From positions 1-9,673 of the forward strand of contig JBGOUV010000269.1 of the NCBI GenBank assembly GCA_041477815.1: a DNA stretch of 9,673 nucleotides, written 5' to 3'. This stretch comes from JBGOUV01 sp041477815 (GTDB lineage Bacteria > Acidobacteriota > Terriglobia > Bryobacterales > JACQDG01). Below the pieces are notes generated by a model. That model was given only the letters and a program-made list of their open reading frames with translations, was not told the DNA's origin and made no database searches. Shown in pieces: positions 5,843 through 9,673 of this stretch; the stretch's first letter is position 1; each line of letters begins with the position of its first letter. The position numbers and the translations under genes were made by a program.

Positions 5843-7516
5843 TCACCGCACCGGCCCCCGATACCATCGCGCCATCACCTCCAGGGCGGGCTTCCCCCAG
5901 GGCGTATGCGAACCGTCCTGGGGACCCCCGCCCCGGTTGGTCCCGACCTTCCACCAGTAGACACCCTGGAACCACGGACGGGCGTAGAAGGCCTGGAAGA
6001 CGGCTTCATAGCAGCGCGCCTGGTCGTCGAGCGACAGCCGCCGGGGGGTCTCGGCCCAGGGCTCCCGGTGGGGGGCTTCGTAGGACGAGAACCCAGCTTC
6101 CGTGAAGATCACCGGACGCTGGAACCGGCGCTGTACGGCCTCCACTTTGGACACCACGCCGGCCGCCGACAGGTCGTCGGGCAGCGGATAGTAGTTATTT
6201 AGACCGATGTAGTCAAGCGCATCCCAAAAGGCGACCGACTCGAACTCCGGTCCCCAGCTTGCCGCGTACACCAGCCGCCCTGGATACAGCTCCCGCACGC
6301 GGGCGATCAGGCTCCGCCACTCGGCTTGGTGGCGGGTCATTTTGGACAGCTCCACGCCTATGCAGAAGGCCTCCGCGTGGATGCGGGCGGCCAGCCGGGC
6401 GTAGTGCTCGAGGAAGAGCCGGTACTGGGCGAACCAGGCTTCGCGGGCCGGCGGGGCAGGGAAGTCCAGCTCTCCCGGATAGCTGCCTCCACCCACCCAA
6501 AGCTGCGGCTTGAGCATCACGGCGATGCCGAGCTGGTGGGCCACGCGCGAGACATACTCGACCCCGTCGTCGCTCTCCCAGCTTCCCCGCGCCCCCGGGA
6601 TCGAGATGCGCGGCTCGGACGAGGGTGAAAAGCCGTACGGCACCAGGGCCACGGCGGTGACGCCGTAACGCGGGAGCATTTCCAGGGTCCGGCGGGAGCC
6701 TTCCGATCCGTAGACGTCGGGGAACTCGGCGGTGAAATTGACGCCCTTCTGGAAGGGCAACTGGGGGTAGGGAAGGCCAGCCGGAATGGGAGGCGCCGAC
6801 TCCAGGGTGGCGCGGCGCGCCTGCCGGCGGGCCTGGTCCACCGCCGGACCCGCCCAGCGGACCGCCCCCAGCAAGGCTCCGGTAGCCACCACGCCGGAGA
6901 CCATCCAGCGCCAGCCGGGGCTCGGCGGTCGCGCCGTCCGCCACAGGGTCGCCGCCAGCCCGGCCACGAGACCGGGGACCAGCAGAGGAAGGCTGCGCGC
7001 CGGCATCCGGACCAGCGCCAGGAGGAGCATATACGGCACGACAAAGACAATCACCACGCCCACCCCGCGGACCCAGAGGCGCTCCGCCGCCGTCATCCAG
7101 CGCAGACCGCAGCCGATCAGCAGCAGCAACAGGAAGGCCGGCAGGATCGCTTCCGGCGTCCACTGCCGGCGGAACAGAGTCCGTTGCGCCAGCGGCAGGA
7201 ACGCCGCCTGCCCCAATGCGGCGAGGACCAGCCCCGCCCCGCGGCGTCGCCAGCCCGCCCCCGCTACCACTACGCCCAGTCCTGCCGCCAGCGGCCAGGG
7301 TGGGGTCCTCGGACGGCGGACCGCCTCGGAGGCGCTGCTGGTGGCGCTGACGTTCATCCAGCCCACCTGAAACATCTCCAGCTTCTCCCCGCGCACCGCC
7401 ACCCGCACCAGGGACGGCGCGGCGTAGAGTGCAAACGTGGCGGCCAGGTAGCAGGGATAGAACCAGGCGAGGGCGGCCAGCCAGGACCTTAGCGCCGTCC
7501 GAAGCTCTTCGCGCAC
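5843..7516 (-). CDS. Polytopic membrane protein with C-terminal GH113-like glycoside hydrolase domain
   Basis: This is a 557-residue protein. The first ~225 residues hold about six or seven hydrophobic segments (around 12-33, 75-89, 94-110, 121-139, 150-170, 174-192 and 204-220), with a polar loop at about 41-73. After a linker, residues 255-553 form a TIM-barrel-like domain: FQKGVNFTAEFPDVYGSEG (255-273), LKPQLWVGGGSYPGELDF (335-352), FCIGVELSKM (384-393), DYIGLNNYYPL (435-445), IFTEAGFSS (470-478) and GVYWWKVGTNRGG (518-530). E389 and E473 fit the acid/base and nucleophile Glu of GH113/clan-A enzymes, known as beta-mannanases. The substrate here is unknown. The hydrolase domain is probably held on the periplasmic face. 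GTG 7516 overlaps the upstream SUMF1-like gene by 28 bases, implying translational coupling. The polytopic anchor is unusual for this hydrolase family. Confidence 0.82.
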   Translation of the reverse strand: MREELRTALRSWLAALAWFYPCYLAATFALYAAPSLVRVAVRGEKLEMFQVGWMNVSATSSASEAVRRPRTPPWPLAAGLGVVVAGAGWRRRGAGLVLAALGQAAFLPLAQRTLFRRQWTPEAILPAFLLLLLIGCGLRWMTAAERLWVRGVGVVIVFVVPYMLLLALVRMPARSLPLLVPGLVAGLAATLWRTARPPSPGWRWMVSGVVATGALLGAVRWAGPAVDQARRQARRATLESAPPIPAGLPYPQLPFQKGVNFTAEFPDVYGSEGSRRTLEMLPRYGVTAVALVPYGFSPSSEPRISIPGARGSWESDDGVEYVSRVAHQLGIAVMLKPQLWVGGGSYPGELDFPAPPAREAWFAQYRLFLEHYARLAARIHAEAFCIGVELSKMTRHQAEWRSLIARVRELYPGRLVYAASWGPEFESVAFWDALDYIGLNNYYPLPDDLSAAGVVSKVEAVQRRFQRPVIFTEAGFSSYEAPHREPWAETPRRLSLDDQARCYEAVFQAFYARPWFQGVYWWKVGTNRGGGPQDGSHTPWGKPALEVMARWYRGPVR

Positions 7517-8253
7517 CGGAATCCGATGTTGGGACTGCGCTCCGCCGGCCGGGCCCAGCTCCGGTTGGCGCAGGTGAGGTACTTCGTCACGTCGGCCCAG
7601 GAGCCGCCCCGCAGCACCCGGTACATCCCTTTTTCCGGGCCCTGCGGATTGCGGGCCGGAGCCTGCTGGTAGTAGTCCTTCTCATACCAGTCCGATACCC
7701 ACTCCCACACGTTGCCGGCCATGTCGTAGAGACCGAAGTAATTGGGGGGGAACTTGCAAACCTCGCCCGGACCGTCGATGACATTGAATCGGGCCAGCTT
7801 GGCGTTGGGGTTCTGATCGCCCCACGGGTACTTCTTGCCTGCGGTGACGCCCCGGCAGGCCCGCTCCCACTCGGCCTCCGTGGGCAGCCGCCTGCCCGCC
7901 CACCTGGCGTACGCGGCGGCGTCCTCCCAGCTCACGTTCACCACCGGCAGCTTCTCCTTGCCGTCCGGCAGCTTGCCCTGGGGCCAATGGACCGGCGCCC
8001 GGTGCCGCGTGGCCTTCACGAATACCGCATACTGCTCATTAGTGACCTCGTGCTCGTCGAGGTAAAAAGCGTCCAGCCAGATCGCCTTCACCGGCCGGTC
8101 GTCCCGCATGAGGACGGGATACCATTTCAGGTCATCGTCCGGCAAGGCATGGGACCGCCCGCGCTGGAACTCCGCGGCCGGAATGAACACCATCCCCGGC
8201 TCGGCCGCCCACAAGACCCCCGCCATCCCCAGTAATGCCGCTACGCGAAGCAC
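7489..8253 (-). CDS. Exported SUMF1/FGE-sulfatase-fold protein lacking the catalytic cysteine pair
   Basis: This is a 254-residue protein. A signal peptide covers residues 1-17 (LRVAALLGMAGVLWAA). The mature part is one FGE-sulfatase domain (PF03781): MVFIPAAEFQRG (21-32), FYLDEHEVTNEQYAVFV (63-79), VSWEDAAAYARWAGRRLPTE (107-126), YPWGD (142-146), YDMAGNVWEWVSDWY (176-190), RVLRGGSW (212-219) and SPNIGFRCA (240-248). In true formylglycine-generating enzymes the stretch after GGS carries two redox Cys (MCHxSYC). Here it reads GGSWADVTKYLTC, so both positions lack Cys, and sulfatase activation is not supported. It may instead be a ligand-binding or structural member of this C-lectin-like fold. 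No sulfatase gene lies nearby. GTG 8253 is chosen because it gives the signal peptide and follows TATAAT by six bases. The gene lies 25 bases after the isomerase-like gene and overlaps the GH113-like gene. Confidence 0.88.
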   Translation of the reverse strand: MLRVAALLGMAGVLWAAEPGMVFIPAAEFQRGRSHALPDDDLKWYPVLMRDDRPVKAIWLDAFYLDEHEVTNEQYAVFVKATRHRAPVHWPQGKLPDGKEKLPVVNVSWEDAAAYARWAGRRLPTEAEWERACRGVTAGKKYPWGDQNPNAKLARFNVIDGPGEVCKFPPNYFGLYDMAGNVWEWVSDWYEKDYYQQAPARNPQGPEKGMYRVLRGGSWADVTKYLTCANRSWARPAERSPNIGFRCAKSFGRR

Positions 8254-8265
8254 CCGATCATTATA
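8254..8265 (-). promoter_or_regulatory. Consensus TATAAT placed for a leaderless start at GTG 8253
   Basis: On the minus strand TATAAT spans 8265-8260. Six bases later comes GTG 8253, so +1 would fall on the G of the start codon. No Shine-Dalgarno sequence precedes it and no good -35 was found. It lies in the 25-bp gap after the isomerase-like gene and could be an internal operon promoter for the SUMF1-like, GH113-like and cyclophilin genes. The exact hexamer is seen. Promoter activity is inferred. Confidence 0.45.
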
Positions 8266-8278
8266 AGCCTACCCGCCG

Positions 8279-9256
8279 TTACCCGTAGATCGGGTCCAGC
8301 TTCTCCCGAATGTACTTCCGGCACCGCTCGAAGCTCTGCCGGGGACTCACCCGCGCGTAGTGGTGGTCGATGTTGATCCAACCCTTATAGCGGTGCTTCT
8401 TCAGGATCCGCATGATGCCCTGCAAGTCCACTTCCCCGTCCCCATAATCCCGGTTCCCCAGCATAAACGTAGTGTTGTGGGTTCCCGCCTTCTCCACCTT
8501 CCCGTTCGGCACGTGGAGATCCTCCCGCGCGTACTCGTACTTCGCGTCCACCAGGTCGAAGAAGATCAGCCGCGGCGCGTACTTCGCAAACAAGCCCAGA
8601 ATGTCGCAGCCGGCCATATAGAGGTGCACCGTATCCGGACACCAGTGAAACTTCTGGGGATCGGTCTCCTGCAGCAGCAGCTCGATCTCGTCCTGGCTCT
8701 CGATGAGCTGTCCTTGCGAGTGGTTGTGCAATCCGGCCCGGATGCCGTACTCGGCGCAGGCGTCCCCCAAGCGGTTGTAGAACTCGCTGGCGACCCGAAT
8801 ATGCTCCCGCTCCAGGACTTTGTTCACGCGCCGCGGGCTGAACACCACCAGCTCGGTGGCCCCGAAGTCCCGCAGAAACTCGCAAGCCTTCCGCGCCGAC
8901 GCTTCCGCCTCCCCCTGCTTCGCCGCGTCGTCCGCCGCCCCGCTCCACGAAATGGTGGCCACCCGCAGGTTCCGCTTCTCAAGCTCCTTATGAAGCTGCC
9001 CCACCGACATCCCGATCCGCCCCAGCACCCCCGGCCAACCCGTCAACCGAAACCCGTCAAATCCGGTGTCCCGGATCACATCCAGCATCTCGGTATAGGG
9101 CAGCGTCCCGGTATCAGGCCACTGTGTCGAGGTCCATAGGAAACTGCTGACCGCCCACTTGATGTTCCGCCCGCCCTCCGGATAAGCCGCCGCCGCCCGC
9201 TCGCGCCGCTCGACCAGCGCGGCGGCCATAGCTGCCAGGAACTCCCGTCTCTTCAT
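8279..9256 (-). CDS. Tat-exported sugar phosphate isomerase/epimerase-family TIM barrel
   Basis: This is a 325-residue protein. The N-terminus MKRREFLAAMAAAL is a twin-arginine (Tat) signal, implying export of a folded, probably metal-containing enzyme. The body is a xylose-isomerase-like (AP_endonuc_2) TIM barrel: AVSSFLWTS (35-43), TGFDGFRLTGWPG (64-76), LRVATISWSG (97-106), FGATELVVFSP (131-141), GIRAGLHNHSQG (171-182), FHWCPDTVHLYMAG (203-216), FFDLVDAKY (232-240) and GWINIDHHY (292-300). Likely metal ligands are the Glu near 190, D208, H211 and the acidic residue of INIDHHY (D297, where Glu is common). H179 is another candidate. The sugar substrate cannot be told, and members include isomerases, epimerases and inosose dehydratases. 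It would be first in the four-gene minus-strand set. ATG 9256 gives the Tat signal at the exact N-terminus. Confidence 0.88.
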   Translation of the reverse strand: MKRREFLAAMAAALVERRERAAAAYPEGGRNIKWAVSSFLWTSTQWPDTGTLPYTEMLDVIRDTGFDGFRLTGWPGVLGRIGMSVGQLHKELEKRNLRVATISWSGAADDAAKQGEAEASARKACEFLRDFGATELVVFSPRRVNKVLEREHIRVASEFYNRLGDACAEYGIRAGLHNHSQGQLIESQDEIELLLQETDPQKFHWCPDTVHLYMAGCDILGLFAKYAPRLIFFDLVDAKYEYAREDLHVPNGKVEKAGTHNTTFMLGNRDYGDGEVDLQGIMRILKKHRYKGWINIDHHYARVSPRQSFERCRKYIREKLDPIYG

Positions 9257-9270
9257 GGCGCTTAATGATA
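9257..9270 (-). promoter_or_regulatory. -10-like TATCAT just upstream of the isomerase-like gene
   Basis: On the minus strand TATCAT (9270-9265) is followed by eight bases and then ATG 9256. A start seven bases after the hexamer would leave a leader of only about two bases. No Shine-Dalgarno sequence is visible. This may be the main promoter of the four-gene minus-strand set. A -35 was not recognised. Inference from position only. Confidence 0.35.
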
Positions 9271-9329
9271 GAATGCGAGCATCCCAGAAAACAAGCGGCC
9301 CGTTTCCCTAACCCGGCATAGCCGGAACC

Positions 9330-9440
9330 AAACAGTTGACGGAACGGCATGGCGGGGAGATCGCGGGGGTGATCTCCGGCTTCGACCGCATTCTGATCCA
9401 AGGCACTGGGCCCGGGCTTGGTTAGGCCGCGGGGATGACC
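9330..9440 (+). pseudogene. Possible degraded N-terminal remnant of a mobile-element-associated gene
   Basis: Between the isomerase-like gene and the IS3-type end there is no open gene. One plus-strand frame from 9330 reads KQLTERHGGEIAGVISGFDR and then ILIQGT, up to about 9407. It continues as GPGLG-stop-AAGMT-stop (TAG at 9423-9425, TGA at 9441-9443). The ERxGxxIAGVISxFDR, IxxGT, AAGMT pattern resembles the N-terminus of a large multi-copy protein family that I recall from Acidobacteria and related genomes, usually annotated as hypothetical or transposase-like. No ATG in a sensible place, two stops and loss of similarity afterwards all point to a decayed fragment. This is recognition from memory and is tentative. 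The flanking 9271-9329 and 9444-9560 show nothing else I can support. Confidence 0.35.
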
Positions 9441-9560
9441 TGAGTCCATAGGGACTAACTACTTTCCGTCGCAAAATAGGCCCCGCTACATCCACGCCAA
9501 TCGAAGAGTAGAGGGGCGATTCGGTGCTAGAACATTCACTATTGATCCTGTTTCCTGTAA

Positions 9561-9673
9561 TGGACCCCATTTTTTGGACACAAAAAAGCCTTTTCTTAGA
9601 TGGTGGGCGGCATTGAAAATGAAGGAGAGTCAATGCCCCGAACGCGTAAGAGTCACCCCCCCAGCCTGAAGGC
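9561..9673 (+). mobile_element. Left end of an IS3-type insertion sequence (runs off the window)
   Basis: A probable left terminal repeat begins with TGGACCCC at 9561 and ends TTTTTTGGACA at about 9580. It matches the TGGA...GGACA style of IS3-family ends. It is followed by a short leader and a transposase OrfA start at 9633. TTGGAC (9574-9579) inside the repeat and TTAGAT (9596-9601), 16 bases apart, could be the transposase promoter. The exact boundary and any target duplication cannot be fixed because the right end lies outside the window. Confidence 0.55.
9633..9673 (+). CDS. IS3-type transposase OrfA, first 13 codons only
   Basis: ATG 9633 is preceded by AAGGAG (9622-9627) with five bases of spacing, a good ribosome-binding site. 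The visible peptide is MPRTRKSHPPSLK, a basic start like those of IS3-family OrfA proteins (MPRxRRxYxxxxK), which carry an N-terminal helix-turn-helix that binds the IS ends. OrfA is normally joined to the DDE-type OrfB by a -1 frameshift, but that region is beyond the window. A run of seven C's (9656-9662) sits within codons 8-10. The assignment rests on 13 residues plus the adjacent terminal repeat. Confidence 0.55.
   Translation, partial: MPRTRKSHPPSLK

Noticed and set aside
4966..6105. 379-codon plus-strand frame
   Set aside because: It lies antisense to the well-supported cyclophilin and GH113-like genes, and no motif is seen.
9356..9377. GGAGATC / GATCTCC 7-bp hairpin
   Set aside because: It falls inside the remnant coding frame, has no T tract, and a stem this short is expected by chance in GC-rich DNA.
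9262..9633. 123-codon minus-strand frame across the right-hand spacer
   Set aside because: It crosses the IS3 terminal repeat and the decayed plus-strand remnant, has no RBS and no recognisable domain.

Overview
The window looks like GC-rich chromosomal DNA from an Acidobacteriota-type bacterium, possibly Bryobacterales/Solibacter-like. This is an inference from gene families: a large Oar-type TonB-dependent receptor with an N-terminal carboxypeptidase-regulatory domain, a GPYEVL-type Ser/Thr kinase start, a TonB_C-containing protein and many exported enzymes. No rRNA, tRNA or CRISPR array was seen.

Layout. (1) 1-368, minus: the 5' part of a Uma2-family (DUF820) endonuclease-like gene, cut by the window edge. 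It diverges from (2) 411-3386, plus: a complete 991-aa outer-membrane receptor. The two share a 42-bp intergenic region in which -10-like hexamers on the two strands overlap. (3) 3400-4923 is a decayed patch: a small antitoxin-like ORF (62 aa), a PIN-domain (VapC-like) toxin gene with a one-base frameshift, the N-lobe of a Ser/Thr kinase with a one-base loss in a G run, and then an abrupt junction to the C-terminal ~100 residues of an integrase-type transposase. Just after the transposase stop lies a 119-nt element (4624-4742) that folds into a three-way junction of long imperfect stems. (4) 9256-4924, minus: four closely spaced or overlapping genes that read like an operon, in order: a Tat-exported sugar isomerase/epimerase-like TIM barrel, a SUMF1/FGE-fold protein lacking the formylglycine-generating cysteine pair, a polytopic membrane protein ending in a GH113-like glycoside hydrolase domain, and a secreted TonB_C-cyclophilin fusion. 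All four carry an export or membrane signal, which suggests a periplasmic or envelope carbohydrate-related process. The joint function is inference. (5) 9257-9673: a spacer holding what may be a degraded remnant of another mobile-element-associated gene, then the left end and first 13 codons of an IS3-type insertion sequence running off the window.

On regulation, several genes have a -10-like hexamer placed so that transcription would begin at or within a few bases of the start codon and no convincing Shine-Dalgarno sequence. The best cases are the GTG starts at 3400 and 8253, so leaderless mRNAs are likely here. The receptor at 411, by contrast, has a good GAGGAG ribosome-binding site.
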